A stretch of DNA of 64,000 nucleotides from DAIQNV01 sp038748775 (GCA_038748775.1 JBCDIT010000011.1:103946-167945); one strand, 5' to 3'. Shown: positions 32,669 through 41,726, numbered from the stretch's first letter. A program made the numbers and translations. The notes: generated by a model from the sequence alone, not told the origin.

Positions 32669-34765
32669 ATGGCAGACTCCACAATCAACATCACCCTCCC
32701 CGACGGCTCCGTGCGTGAGATGCCCTCCCCCACTACAGCCCTCGCGGTCGCCCAGTCGATCGGCGAGCGGCTCGCCAAAGCCGCGGTGGGCGCGAAGATC
32801 GACGGGCGGCTCACCGACCTCTCTGAGACCATCACCGCAGACAGCGAGGTCGCGATTATCACCGAGAAGACGCGCGACAAGCAGCCCGACGCCGACGCCC
32901 TCTGGCTCTGCCGCCACTCGGCCGCTCACGTGATGGCCGAGGCGATCCAGAGGGTCGTTCCCGGGGCCCAGTTGGTCTACGGGCCGCCCCTCGAGAGCGG
33001 GTTCTACTACGACATCGCGTTCCCCGAGGACCGCCCGCTCCGCGAGGGCGACTTCGAGGCGATCGAGAAAGAGATCGCCTCGATCGTGAAAGAGGATCGG
33101 CCCTTTACCCGCTACGAGAAGTCGAAGGACGAGGGCCTCGCCAAGCTCGAGGGCGAGGGAAGCAAGTACAAGATCGACAACGCGCAGCGGGCGCTCGATG
33201 CCGGCGCCGACGCGTTGACCTGGTACGCCACCGGAACGCCCGGGGAACACTGGGAAGACCTCTGCCGCGGACCGCACGTGCCCAGCACCGGGCGCATCGG
33301 GGCCGTGAAGGTGATGAGTCTCGCCTCGAGCTACTGGCACGGCGATGAGAACTCAGACCGCCTGACGCGCGTCTACGGAACCGCGTTCTTCAGCAAGAAG
33401 GACCTCGACGCCCACCTGACCCGGCTCGAAGAAGCCAAGAAGCGCGACCACCGCGTGCTGGGCAAGCAGCTCGATCTGTTCCACATCGACGAAGCGGTCG
33501 GCCAAGGGCTCGTGCTTTGGACCCCCCGCGGCTCGATCGTTCGGAAAGAACTGCAAGACTTCATCTCAACGGAGCTCAAGAAGCAGGGCTACTTCGAGGT
33601 CTTCACGCCTCACATCGGCAAGCTTGACCTGTACAAGACTTCTGGGCACTTCCCTTACTACCAAGACAGCCAGTTCCCGCCGGTGATCAACCGAGATCAC
33701 ATGGCAACCCTCATCGACGACCATCAATCGTGCGCCGACTTGTCGAACTCGATGCGCGAGGGTGACGTTGAGGGGTTTCTTCTCAGCCCGATGAACTGCC
33801 CCCACCACATCAAGCTCTACGCGGCCCGCCCCCGCAGCTACCGCGAGCTGCCCTATCGCATCGCCGAGTTCGGAACGGTCTATCGCTGGGAGCAGTCGGG
33901 CGAGCTGAACGGGATGACCCGCGTCCGTTCGTTCACGCAAGACGATGCCCACCTCTTCTGCACGCCCGACCAGGTCAACGAAGAGGTCCAGGGGTGCCTC
34001 TCGCTCGTGAAGATTATTTTCGCGTCGCTCGACATCACCGACTTCCGCGTCCGCGTCGGTCTCCGCGACCCCGACTCTGCGAAGTACACCGGCGACCCCG
34101 AGAACTGGGACAAGGCGGAGCAAGCGTGCCGCGAGGCGGCCGCGAGCCTGGGCGTTCCGTTCACCGAAGAACCGGGCGAAGCGGCGTTCTATGGGCCCAA
34201 GATCGACTTCGTCGTCAAAGACGTCATCGGGCGCGAGTGGCAGCTCGGGACGGTGCAGGTCGACTACAGCTTGCCCGAACGATTCGGCCTGAGCTACATC
34301 GGCTCGGACAACCAGCAGCACCGCCCGATCCTGATCCACCGCGCCCCGTTCGGCTCGATGGAGCGGTTCGTCGGCGTGCTCATCGAACACTTCAACGGCT
34401 CGTTCCCCTTGTGGCTCAGCCCCGAGCAGGTCCGCGTGCTGCCCATCGCGGAGAAATCGAACGACTACGCCCATCGCATCCACAAGGAACTCGTCGACGC
34501 CGGCGTGCGGTCGACCGTCGACGACTCGAACGACCACGTGAAGAGCCGCATCAAAGACGCGGCGACGTGGAAGGTGCCCTACACCGTCATCGTCGGGCCT
34601 CGGGACGAAGAGGGCGACCAGGTTTCGCTCCGCGCGTTCGGGACGAAGGAGGCGCTCGGGTCAATGCACAGATCTGAGTTTGTCGACGCGGTGAAGTCAG
34701 AGATCGAGACGAAGGGGCGGGAGACGGTGAAGGGACGGTTCGAAACCGCGAACGCAGTTTCGTAA
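32669..34765 (+). CDS. thrS: Threonyl-tRNA synthetase
   Basis: 698 residues, class II synthetase. A TGS domain (residues ~1-65), the second additional/editing domain (HSAAHVMAEAIQRVVPGAQLVYGP), the catalytic core with LLSPMNCPHHIKLY, RIAEFGTVYRWEQSGEL, RSFTQDDAHLFC and a late LIHRAPFGSMERF, then the anticodon-binding domain (VRVLPIAEKSNDYAHRI). The zinc ligands Cys and His are present. TACCAT ends 6 nt before ATG 32669 with no Shine-Dalgarno. An ATG 8 bp upstream is out of frame. Confidence 0.97.
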   Translation: MADSTINITLPDGSVREMPSPTTALAVAQSIGERLAKAAVGAKIDGRLTDLSETITADSEVAIITEKTRDKQPDADALWLCRHSAAHVMAEAIQRVVPGAQLVYGPPLESGFYYDIAFPEDRPLREGDFEAIEKEIASIVKEDRPFTRYEKSKDEGLAKLEGEGSKYKIDNAQRALDAGADALTWYATGTPGEHWEDLCRGPHVPSTGRIGAVKVMSLASSYWHGDENSDRLTRVYGTAFFSKKDLDAHLTRLEEAKKRDHRVLGKQLDLFHIDEAVGQGLVLWTPRGSIVRKELQDFISTELKKQGYFEVFTPHIGKLDLYKTSGHFPYYQDSQFPPVINRDHMATLIDDHQSCADLSNSMREGDVEGFLLSPMNCPHHIKLYAARPRSYRELPYRIAEFGTVYRWEQSGELNGMTRVRSFTQDDAHLFCTPDQVNEEVQGCLSLVKIIFASLDITDFRVRVGLRDPDSAKYTGDPENWDKAEQACREAAASLGVPFTEEPGEAAFYGPKIDFVVKDVIGREWQLGTVQVDYSLPERFGLSYIGSDNQQHRPILIHRAPFGSMERFVGVLIEHFNGSFPLWLSPEQVRVLPIAEKSNDYAHRIHKELVDAGVRSTVDDSNDHVKSRIKDAATWKVPYTVIVGPRDEEGDQVSLRAFGTKEALGSMHRSEFVDAVKSEIETKGRETVKGRFETANAVS

Positions 34766-35288
34766 CGCACGCTCATCGGTGCTGTTCGAACTCCCTGGGC
34801 CTCGCTGGTCGCCCTCGGCGCGAGGCCTAGGCGTTTCCCCTAGGACTTCCGGCCGTTGCCGGGGGTTCTTGCGGTCGGATATCGCTCTACGACCAGAAAC
34901 CCGCCACCGGCGATGATCTCACCCCTATACAAGTAAAAACTCCTGCACGATCACCGAACCGTTTCCAAGTTCGTGGACTAACCTGTTGGATAACAGCGGC
35001 CGGTGCGGGGGCTTTGGAGAGAGAGAACCCGAAAACAGGCCCGCAGTTTCATGCGGATGGTTTTTGGGGGATGACGCGGGTCGGGGAATCATTTGGTTGC
35101 CTGATGCATTGTTAGAAGAACGCCGTTTGATGGAAACGGCGAAGCGATGAGAGCGTGATCGCGCGGTTATCCGGACTCAACCGGATGACCTGGGTGGGCG
35201 TACCAAGGCTCACCGGTTCCGGGCACTTGAGGGGGCTCGCCTGGAAGCTGCTTTCGCGGGTGCTTGGGTAGTACTGAGGAACTGTGTA
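34766..35288. other. 523-bp gap after thrS, leader of LuxR-type gene
   Basis: No convincing gene. Near 34798-34830 a gcctcgc/gcgaggc stem and a cctagg-type dyad may end thrS transcription. 34915-34990 is AT-rich and may hold a promoter. Two small hairpins (near 35125-35150, cgccgtt/aacggcg; near 35168-35182, ccgg/ccgg) and a 21-nt motif at 35202-35222 shared with the other LuxR-type gene lie before the start. Confidence 0.45.
35202..35222 (+). promoter_or_regulatory. 21-nt motif shared by both LuxR-type gene leaders (copy 1)
   Basis: accaaggctcaccggttccgg, 18 of 21 identical to 54893-54913. It contains the dyad accggt and lies 66 nt before the start. Confidence 0.45.
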
Positions 35289-36026
35289 ATGACGCGCCTC
35301 CTGTCCGGGCTTTCGAACGATGACACCGCCACCCTCGCGGTCCCGCGTGAGGATCTTGCCGACGCCGCGTGGGCGGCCCTGATCGGCGACTCCAACCAAG
35401 GCATCTGTGTGCTGGCAGCCAGCGGCTCGCTCCGCGCCGCGAACGAGCCATGGCTCCGGGTTGTGGGCCGCGAGCCGGGCCTGCCGATGCCGACGACGCT
35501 ATCGGATGCTCTGCCCGAAGCGATCGCCAACGACATCGAGCGCCTCGCGAGCGACGCCATCGGCGCCGGGAGCGCCCGCTCGACGCAGGCGGTGTTGAAC
35601 GGTGTGCTGTTTACCGTCACCGCCAGGCCGGTCCAGTCGGGCGAGGGCGTCCCTGCCGTGCTCGCGACGTGGCACCGCGAGGCGGGCTTGGTCTCGGCGC
35701 CGCGGTTTGAAGACCCCGAAACCTCGATCGATAACCTCACCGCTCGCGAGCGGGACGTGCTCCGCCTGATCGGGTATGGGCTCTCGACCGCTGATATTGC
35801 CAAGGTGCTGCACCGTTCGGTCAAGACGATCGAGTGGCACCGGGTCGCGCTCGGCAACAAGCTTGGCGTGACCAACCGCGTGGAGCTTGCCCGCATTGCG
35901 ATCCGTGAAGGCATCGCTGGGCTCGATCCCTTGCCCGAAGGCGTGCCCGATGACGAAGGCACGAACGGGACTGGTCCCAACAGAACTGGGGCCAACGGTT
36001 CAAACGGTCACGTATCGAGCAACTAG
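35289..36026 (+). CDS. LuxR-type transcriptional regulator
   Basis: 245 residues. The N-terminal ~140 residues (ALIGDSNQGICVLAASGSLRAANEPWLRVVG) look like a degenerate PAS domain; the C-terminal helix-turn-helix (residues ~150-205) reads LTARERDVLRLIGYGLSTADIAKVLHRSVKTIEWHRVALGNKLGVTNRVELARIAI, the LuxR/GerE type. No receiver domain, so the signal is probably sensed by the PAS part. A low-complexity Gly/Asn tail follows. A gagga Shine-Dalgarno precedes ATG 35289. Paralogous to the regulator at 54925-55704. Confidence 0.87.
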   Translation: MTRLLSGLSNDDTATLAVPREDLADAAWAALIGDSNQGICVLAASGSLRAANEPWLRVVGREPGLPMPTTLSDALPEAIANDIERLASDAIGAGSARSTQAVLNGVLFTVTARPVQSGEGVPAVLATWHREAGLVSAPRFEDPETSIDNLTARERDVLRLIGYGLSTADIAKVLHRSVKTIEWHRVALGNKLGVTNRVELARIAIREGIAGLDPLPEGVPDDEGTNGTGPNRTGANGSNGHVSSN

Positions 36027-36085
36027 CGCAGCCGAGGTGAACTCGTAGCGGATGACCTGCCGTGTTTGAGAGCGTTGCGATGTCA

Positions 36086-36230
36086 ACGAGCCCGCTGCGC
36101 GAGCAAGGGGCCTCCTCAGCCTCCGTTTTTCTACTCCCGTCGTTTCTCATGCGCCATCGAGCAACGAAGGGCCGTGAGGCAAGGAAGAACGCTTCGCTCG
36201 GGAGATCCCTTGCTCGCGCGGCGGGCTCGT
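36086..36230. repeat. Long-inverted-repeat element, copy 1
   Basis: Terminal arms 36086-36109 and 36207-36230 pair at 23 of 24 positions (acgagcccgctgcgcgagc... / ...gctcgcgcggcgggctcgt). The 145-bp element has no gene. Right half matches copy 3 (gaacgcttcgct then gggagatcccttgct). Confidence 0.8.
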
Positions 36231-36325
36231 CGTTCGTCGCTTGAGGCCAAACGAACCACCACGCCAAGTGGACGTGACGGAATAAGCATGGTTGCTCTCA
36301 TCCGGTCGCAGGGCCAAGCATCCTG

Positions 36326-36356
36326 AACCCGCAGTGCGTCGCGCTGCGGGTTTTTT
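36326..36356 (+). terminator. Rho-independent terminator
   Basis: Stem aacccgcag/ctgcgggtt with an inner gcg/cgc pair, followed by tttttt. Confidence 0.85.
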
Positions 36357-36358
36357 AC

Positions 36359-37573
36359 TTATCGCCCTTGGAAGATGTCGCGGAGGATCTCGGCGCCCTC
36401 GCGAAGCCTTGGGTTCGCGGCCGTCAAACTGACGCGGACGTGGGTATCGCGCGGACTGAAGACCCCGCCCGGGATGAGCAGGACGTTGCGCTCGACGCAC
36501 TTCTCGAAGACCTGCGTGCCGGTGAGGCCCAGCGACTCGGGGATCTCGACGAACGCGTAAAACGCGCCGCCCGGGGCGGCCACGTTGGTCACCGGAGAGA
36601 GAACCTCGAGCAGCGTGTCGCGGCGCGATTGGTATTCGTCGATCTGCGCCGACATGTCGGAGTCGAAGGCCGCGATGACACCGTGCTGGAGGGGCGTCGG
36701 CGGACATACAAAGGTGTACTGCTGGATCTTGGCCATCTGGTTGACCAAGGCGGGGGCGCCGGCGACATACCCGAGTCGCCAGCCGGTGACCCCGAAGGTC
36801 TTGCCGAAGCCCCGAACGAGCAGGACGTGCTCGTTCGAACCGTCGCGACGGGCCGGGCTGGGGCAGCGGAGCCCGGGCAGCGCGGCCGGGTCGTGCGCCG
36901 GCTCCGACCGCGCGTCGCGGAACGTGAACTCGTCGTAGATCTCGTCACTCAGAAGCACCACGCCCTTCGCGCGGCACAGTTCACTCAGGTCGGCCCATTC
37001 GTCGGCGGTCATCACGACGCCGGCGGGGTTCGACGGGCTGTTGGCGAGAACGAGTTTGGTGCGATCAGTGATCAGCGGTTCGACGCGTTCGGCGGTGAGG
37101 CGGAAGTCGGGGTAGGTATCGCAGAGGACCGCGTTGGCGTCGCACATGTGCGCGAGCGTCGGGTAGCACACGAAGTACGGATCGGGGATGACCATCTCGT
37201 CGCCCGGGCCCAGCAGCGCCATCGCCGCGAGCATGAGCCCACCGCTGGTCCCGCTGGTGATGAGCAGTTCAGTCTCAGCGCCCGGTGCGCCCGGGGTATC
37301 GGCGATGTCCCAGCCGACATCGGCCTTGAGATGCTCTGCGGTGCGGGTGCGCAGCTCGGCGGCGCCCCAGGTCTGCGTGTACCCGTTGTGGCCTTCGCGG
37401 ATGGCAGCGGCGGCTCGGGTCGCGACCGCCTCGGGGGGGGCAAAGTCGGGCTGGCCGATGCTGAGGTTGATCGGATCGCGCATCGTCGCGCCGAGCGCGA
37501 AAACCCGACGAATCCCCGAAGCGTCTATGCCTCGGGCTCGGGACGAGATCAACCGGTCAACATCGAAGCTCAT
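36359..37573 (-). CDS. Class I/II PLP-dependent aminotransferase
   Basis: 404 residues, fold type I aminotransferase of the aspartate/aromatic group. INLSIGQPDF near residue 35, LLITSGTSGGLMLA (cofactor phosphate region), LVLANSPSNPAGVV, LLSDEIYDEF, and the lysine motif VRGFGKTFGVTGWRLGY; the C-terminal arginine region reads HVRVSLTAANPRLREG. The amino donor cannot be told. An aggggag Shine-Dalgarno precedes ATG 37573. Confidence 0.93.
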   Translation of the reverse strand: MSFDVDRLISSRARGIDASGIRRVFALGATMRDPINLSIGQPDFAPPEAVATRAAAAIREGHNGYTQTWGAAELRTRTAEHLKADVGWDIADTPGAPGAETELLITSGTSGGLMLAAMALLGPGDEMVIPDPYFVCYPTLAHMCDANAVLCDTYPDFRLTAERVEPLITDRTKLVLANSPSNPAGVVMTADEWADLSELCRAKGVVLLSDEIYDEFTFRDARSEPAHDPAALPGLRCPSPARRDGSNEHVLLVRGFGKTFGVTGWRLGYVAGAPALVNQMAKIQQYTFVCPPTPLQHGVIAAFDSDMSAQIDEYQSRRDTLLEVLSPVTNVAAPGGAFYAFVEIPESLGLTGTQVFEKCVERNVLLIPGGVFSPRDTHVRVSLTAANPRLREGAEILRDIFQGR

Positions 37574-37697
37574 GCCGGACTCCCCTCTGAAGCATCCGAC
37601 GAAAGCGTCCGCTCAAGGCCGCGAGGTTCACCAAAGGGCGGCGGTTCGAGCGCGGGTGTCGGCCCGAAGGGCTGTACGGCGCGGTCGGAAGCGTTGC

Positions 37698-37856
37698 TTA
37701 CTCGACAACCTTGGTCTTGGGCAGACCGAGGGCGTTGTCCTTCTTGGGGTCGAGCTTCTTGTCGGACACCATCTGCTGGACGCGCTCGGCGCGGGTCATG
37801 ACGTTCCGCTTACCGGTGAGCTTGCCCTTGGACTTCAGTGAACTGTCGAGGCTCAT
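37698..37856 (-). CDS. Small basic protein of the Verrucomicrobia/Chlamydia/Planctomycetes type
   Basis: 52 residues from ATG 37856 (ggaga Shine-Dalgarno). SLKSKGKLTGKRNVMTRAERV and a terminal LGLPKTKVV match the small basic protein family named in TIGRFAMs as Chlam_Ver_rRNA (TIGR04137), widespread in the PVC superphylum and resembling a ribosomal protein in size and charge. Function not established. It is too short to be confidently picked up by many gene finders. Confidence 0.85.
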   Translation of the reverse strand: MSLDSSLKSKGKLTGKRNVMTRAERVQQMVSDKKLDPKKDNALGLPKTKVVE

Positions 37857-37939
37857 TGCAGGTCTCCGATCGCCGCCGCGCGGCCCTTGCCTTCTTTGCC
37901 GCGCCGGGCGACTTGCCCAAGCGTCTATCCGAACCGCCT

Positions 37940-38752
37940 TCAGCGCTCGAAGCGCCTCCAGAGGGGGTCTCGGAAGTCGGACGAGCCACCTTCGGCCACC
38001 CACCGACGCCCGAGTTCCCGCAAACGGGTTTCGAACGCGCTGCGCTCTGCACCCATCGACGAGTATCGCCCGCTGGGAATCGCGAGCGAGAGAGCCACCA
38101 CGCGGTGGCGACCCGGGCCAGCATTGTTCGTCCGTCGCCCGCCCCGATCAACCGGAACAGCGATCGCGTCGACGCCGGCCTGAGAGAGGTACGTGACCGC
38201 CGCGACCGCCTGGTCGCGGCTGAGCAGGGCGAGTTCCAGATAGTTGTGGCCGTCGAGACGTGGATCTGTTATCGGACCACGCGGCGAGAGCACCGCGGTG
38301 GACGGGTCGACCGGTGTGGGATCGGGGCTGCGGACGGGAACAGAAGGCGTCCCCGATGATTCGTTGGGTTCTGGGCCACCCGCTGGTTCGGCGGTCTCAA
38401 GGAGAGGATCGACCAGCGGAACGAGTTCCATCGGGCTGAGCCGTCCGGTGAGTTCGTCTTCCGCTCTCGATTGACCCACACGAAATCCGATCATGAACAT
38501 CAGCAGACAGGCGATCAGCACCGCGGCGAGGCTGGCATAGAGGGTCGCGATCGGCACGGCGATACGGCCCTGGCTGTTCCTGACCGGATCGGGTGCCGGG
38601 ATGGCGCTCGTTTGTTCAGGGGGGCGAGGGGGTTCGGCCGTGGGGCGCGGCGTCCCGGCGACCGTCGGTCGCGACGAACCGTCCGCGTCTTTGAGCCCGC
38701 CTCGGTTCGCGAGGACTTCGAACAGAGGCGTCGGGCCCCGGGATCCGGCCAT
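37940..38752 (-). CDS. Membrane protein with SPOR-like C-terminal domain
   Basis: 270 residues. A Pro-rich cytoplasmic part (~65 residues) leads into one span (VPIATLYASLAAVLIACLLMFMIGFRVG), a Pro/Ser-rich periplasmic linker, then ~90 residues (NYLELALLSRDQAVAAVTYLSQAGVDAIAVPVD ... HRVVALSLAIPSGRY) with a SPOR-like pattern; SPOR domains bind denuded peptidoglycan glycans. Minus-strand TAGAAT ends 6 nt before the start with no Shine-Dalgarno. Divergent from nuoI. Confidence 0.65.
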   Translation of the reverse strand: MAGSRGPTPLFEVLANRGGLKDADGSSRPTVAGTPRPTAEPPRPPEQTSAIPAPDPVRNSQGRIAVPIATLYASLAAVLIACLLMFMIGFRVGQSRAEDELTGRLSPMELVPLVDPLLETAEPAGGPEPNESSGTPSVPVRSPDPTPVDPSTAVLSPRGPITDPRLDGHNYLELALLSRDQAVAAVTYLSQAGVDAIAVPVDRGGRRTNNAGPGRHRVVALSLAIPSGRYSSMGAERSAFETRLRELGRRWVAEGGSSDFRDPLWRRFER

Positions 38753-38795
38753 GGATGCATTCTATCGGGGCGAGCGACCTCTATACTGCCGCCCC
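38753..38795. promoter_or_regulatory. 43-bp divergent promoter between SPOR-like gene and nuoI
   Basis: Minus-strand -10-like TAGAAT at 38764-38759 is 6 nt from one start; plus-strand TATACT at 38782-38787 is 8 nt from the nuoI start. Each -10 box falls near the expected -35 of the other. Confidence 0.55.
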
Positions 38796-39341
38796 ATGGC
38801 TATCCGCGACGAAGACATCATCGCCATCAAGACCGCCCCAATGAACCGCTCGGAGAGCATGTACCTTCCGGAGGTCTTCAAGGGCTTTGGGACGACGGTG
38901 CGCCACTTCTTCACGAGCTTTGGTCAGGGCAAAACCAGCCGGACCATCCAATACCCCGAAGAGCGTCGCGAGCACTTCGACGTGGTCGACGGTGGCCTTC
39001 ACGCCCCGAACTTCCGCGGCGTGCACCGGCTGAACCGTGACGAAGACGGACGGGTCAAGTGTGTCGCGTGCATGATGTGCCCGACGATCTGCCCGGCCAA
39101 CTGCATCCACATCACGGCGGAAGAGTCGCCTTGGGATGACCGCGAGAAGTACCCGAAGAAGTTCGAGATCGATGAGCTCCGGTGCATTTTCTGCGGTATG
39201 TGCGAGGAAGCCTGCCCGGTGGACGCGATCGAACTGACAACCGAGTACGACCTTGTGGGCCTCTCGCGTCAGGAGATGATCTTCGACAAAGAGAAGCTTC
39301 TGCACATCCACGACGTCACGATCGACAAGAAGCCGATGTGA
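38796..39341 (+). CDS. nuoI: NADH-quinone oxidoreductase subunit I (stand-alone)
   Basis: 181 residues with two 4Fe-4S motifs, CVACMMCPTICP and CIFCGMCEEACP, spaced as in NuoI (TYKY), plus TIQYPEERR and HRLNRDEDGRVKCVAC. Peripheral-arm electron transfer subunit of complex I. ATG 38796 is preceded by TATACT 8 nt upstream; the long open frame upstream overlaps the divergent gene. No other nuo gene is in the window, which is unusual. Confidence 0.92.
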   Translation: MAIRDEDIIAIKTAPMNRSESMYLPEVFKGFGTTVRHFFTSFGQGKTSRTIQYPEERREHFDVVDGGLHAPNFRGVHRLNRDEDGRVKCVACMMCPTICPANCIHITAEESPWDDREKYPKKFEIDELRCIFCGMCEEACPVDAIELTTEYDLVGLSRQEMIFDKEKLLHIHDVTIDKKPM

Positions 39342-39347
39342 GGCCGC

Positions 39348-39824
39348 CTATCGCGATGGGCTCAGCGAGCTGACCGACGATCGGGCGGGAACTTCGTAAA
39401 CAATCGTCATCGACTCAAGAAAAGTCTTTGCGGTTTCAGCGCCTTCCGGCGCGTTGTCCCCGTCCTTGTGGCTGGTCACAACGACGATCTCTTTCATCGC
39501 TCCGCGACGTCCGATATGGTTCGGGACGGTGAACGTGACCAGCGACCCCTCGGCGTCGCCGACGTCCTTGCGGATCGGTTCCCGGTCGGCGTTGACGAGG
39601 TCTTTGCCGTTGACCTTCGCGAAAAGCACCGCGTCGCTGCCGTTGTCGTGGCAGACGACTTCGATCCGTGTGACGACCGCCGACCAGCCGAGCTGGCGCT
39701 GGACTTCGTACCAGTCGTCGTTTCGTTCACCGCCGATGGCGGAGTCGATCAAGATCTCTTCGCGCTTCACGTCCGCGTCGAACGCGACCCACGCGGCGAG
39801 CAAGTACGCACCAATCACCAGCAT
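39348..39824 (-). CDS. Hypothetical protein
   Basis: 158 residues from ATG 39824 (or 170 from 39860). A hydrophobic start (LVIGAYLLAAWVAF) is followed by a soluble domain (WSAVVTRIEVVCHDNGSDAVLFAKVNGKDLV, VTFTVPNHIGRRGAMKEIVVVTSHKDGD). No family recognised. TAGGTT lies 10 nt before the start. It converges with nuoI, ending 6 bp away. Confidence 0.5.
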   Translation of the reverse strand: MLVIGAYLLAAWVAFDADVKREEILIDSAIGGERNDDWYEVQRQLGWSAVVTRIEVVCHDNGSDAVLFAKVNGKDLVNADREPIRKDVGDAEGSLVTFTVPNHIGRRGAMKEIVVVTSHKDGDNAPEGAETAKTFLESMTIVYEVPARSSVSSLSPSR

Positions 39825-40017
39825 CGTCGACCCCAACCTATCCGCCCCCGGCGACCTCACCCGTCGCCACGATCCCCGGCCTCTGATGATTGCGCAGTCG
39901 GACCGTATGTCACGTTGATAGAGGGAAAAGTATCGGCTTTACGGGGTCGAACCGTTCGAAACCGCCGACCCGGGGAATCACCCGGACCGGCGTTGTCGTG
40001 TGCCTTGGGGCGCCGGG

Positions 40018-40608
40018 TTACCGGCGGCGGCGGACGGTGGCGATCGCGGCGGCACCGAAGATCGCGGCCACGCCCGGAGCCGGGACGAGGTTGGCCGAGA
40101 TCGTCAGCTTGTAGCTGAAATCACCGGTGTGAGCGGCACCGGCCGAATCGAGACCGTCGAACAGCGTGTCCGTGTTCACGGCGTCGTCGGCGAAGGTGAT
40201 GTCGGGGAAGGCCGACACACCCACGTAATAGGTACCCGCATCGAGATCGAACAACTGCAGAGCCGGGAGAAGCCCCGGGCCGCTGTCGTCGTCGAACGCG
40301 AGAACATCGGTGCCGGTGCCGTCGACGACCATGAGCTGGCCATCGGCACCGTCCGTTGCGCTGGCGACCGCGCTGAAGAGCAGCGTGGTCATCGCCGTGA
40401 CATCGATCTGGAACCAGTCAACGTCTCCGTTGGTGATGGTGCCATCGATGGCGACCGAGCCCCCCAGCGGCTCGAACGTCGTGGCGAAATCCGCCGTGGC
40501 GATCGTGTCATTGGGCTCTGATTCAAAGATTATTTGACCGGACGCGAGGGAGGACCCCAGCGCGACCACGCTAACCACCGGCACAACGGCCGACCACGTG
40601 TCGTTCAT
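40018..40608 (-). CDS. Secreted PPC-like protein with PEP-CTERM-like tail
   Basis: 196 residues with a signal peptide (VVPVVSVVALGSSLASGQ). The body (ESEPNDTIATADF, GTITNGDVDWFQIDV, LPALQLFDLDAGTYYVGVSAF) follows the bacterial pre-peptidase C-terminal (PPC) pattern. The end VPAPGVAAIFGAAAIATVRRRR is a sorting tail like those at 31828 and 40917. Shine-Dalgarno aggag/gaaaaaggg precedes ATG 40608. Divergent from another tail-bearing protein. Confidence 0.78.
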   Translation of the reverse strand: MNDTWSAVVPVVSVVALGSSLASGQIIFESEPNDTIATADFATTFEPLGGSVAIDGTITNGDVDWFQIDVTAMTTLLFSAVASATDGADGQLMVVDGTGTDVLAFDDDSGPGLLPALQLFDLDAGTYYVGVSAFPDITFADDAVNTDTLFDGLDSAGAAHTGDFSYKLTISANLVPAPGVAAIFGAAAIATVRRRR

Positions 40609-40916
40609 TCCCTTTTTCCTCTCCTAACGCCGGGAACAGAGCGTCCCCGGTCTTCCTGAGGTTACCGGGACCAGTTCCCTCATCACAAGCGGATTTCGAG
40701 GGACTTGAACCGGGTAGCTCAGATCACAGAGATTCCCCAGTCGCACGGCCCAGGGGTTTTCACGCGAACGAGCCGCGTGTTCAAATCAACCTCCACAAAA
40801 CATCACCATTTCCTGGCATCTCCCCAGGGCGCGTGTACCTGTTGGATTGAGAGAGCCTGCCTCTCGGCCCACGAGGGCTGAGAGTGAGCCACAGCACGGG
40901 CACGGAAGGAGATCAG
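40609..40916. other. Divergent intergenic region between two PEP-CTERM-like genes
   Basis: 308 bp with no gene. A central AT-richer stretch (about 40780-40810) and the two ribosome sites at its ends suggest divergent promoters with normal leaders, unlike the leaderless genes elsewhere. Confidence 0.4.
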
Positions 40917-41597
40917 ATGGTTCGTACAGGAATCTGCGCGATCGTTGCGCTCGGAGCGGCTGGCACAGCCGTGGCCGGGACCAGCGACCTCGTCGCGAGC
41001 TTCGGTTTCACCGATCTCAATGGCAGCTTTATCGGCAGCAACAACGACGGCACCTTCACGGCGACCGCCGCGGGCGCTGGCGCCGCCAGCACCGGCGGCG
41101 ACGTGACTCGCCTCGCCGGCGGCCTCAGCGAGACCGCTGAGTTCGACGCCGACTTTGCCGACGACGCCGACGAGGCCGATGTCGTCATCAACATCTCGGT
41201 CGAAGACGTTGCCGGCGATCTCGTCGGCTCCGGCACCTTCGAGATCAGCGACGCCGACGGCGACACGATCTCGGGCGAGATCGAGGGTGAGTGGATCCTC
41301 GGTCCCTTCGGCTTCGTGTTCTTCAACGGCACGATCACCGACGCCTCGTTCTCGAGCGATGGCGACGACCAGGAAGGCCTGACCTTCGACGGTCCGTCCG
41401 GCGGCTCGTTCGCCTTCGGCGACCTGCTGGCCAGCCTCGACGGTGCGTTCAGCCTTCTCTTCAACTCGGGCGACGCGTTCACGACGTCGTTCGAAGGCGT
41501 CTCGGTCCAGGGCGACGGCCTCCTCGTCCCGGCCCCGGGTGCTGCCGCGATGGCCGCCGCCGGCCTCGTCATCGCGACCCGCCGCCGCCGCGGCTAA
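40917..41597 (+). CDS. Secreted protein with PEP-CTERM-like tail
   Basis: 226 residues from ATG 40917 (aaggagatcag). Signal peptide VRTGICAIVALGAAGTAVAG; an acidic beta-rich body (ADFADDADEADVVINISVED, GEIEGEWILGPFGFVFFNG); the tail reads VPAPGAAAMAAAGLVIATRRRRG. Very low Lys/Arg before the tail, typical of surface proteins. Function unknown. Confidence 0.78.
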   Translation: MVRTGICAIVALGAAGTAVAGTSDLVASFGFTDLNGSFIGSNNDGTFTATAAGAGAASTGGDVTRLAGGLSETAEFDADFADDADEADVVINISVEDVAGDLVGSGTFEISDADGDTISGEIEGEWILGPFGFVFFNGTITDASFSSDGDDQEGLTFDGPSGGSFAFGDLLASLDGAFSLLFNSGDAFTTSFEGVSVQGDGLLVPAPGAAAMAAAGLVIATRRRRG

Positions 41598-41629
41598 TCC
41601 GACACACTCGGAACCACACTGAACTCTGC

Positions 41630-41664
41630 AACACCTCGGGCCTCGCCCGGGGTGTTGTTGTTTT
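41630..41664 (+). terminator. Rho-independent terminator
   Basis: Stem aacacctcggg/cccggggtgtt (one G-T), cctcg loop, then gttgtttt. Confidence 0.85.
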
Positions 41665-41726
41665 GAAGCGGCGCCGAACATGTTGGCTCGACCTGCATGC
41701 TCGGACCGACGACTTGAGACCTAGCT

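Noticed and set aside
34766..35288. Possible small RNA or riboswitch upstream of the LuxR-type gene
   Set aside because: Hairpins are present but no known riboswitch consensus was recognised; left as a gap note.
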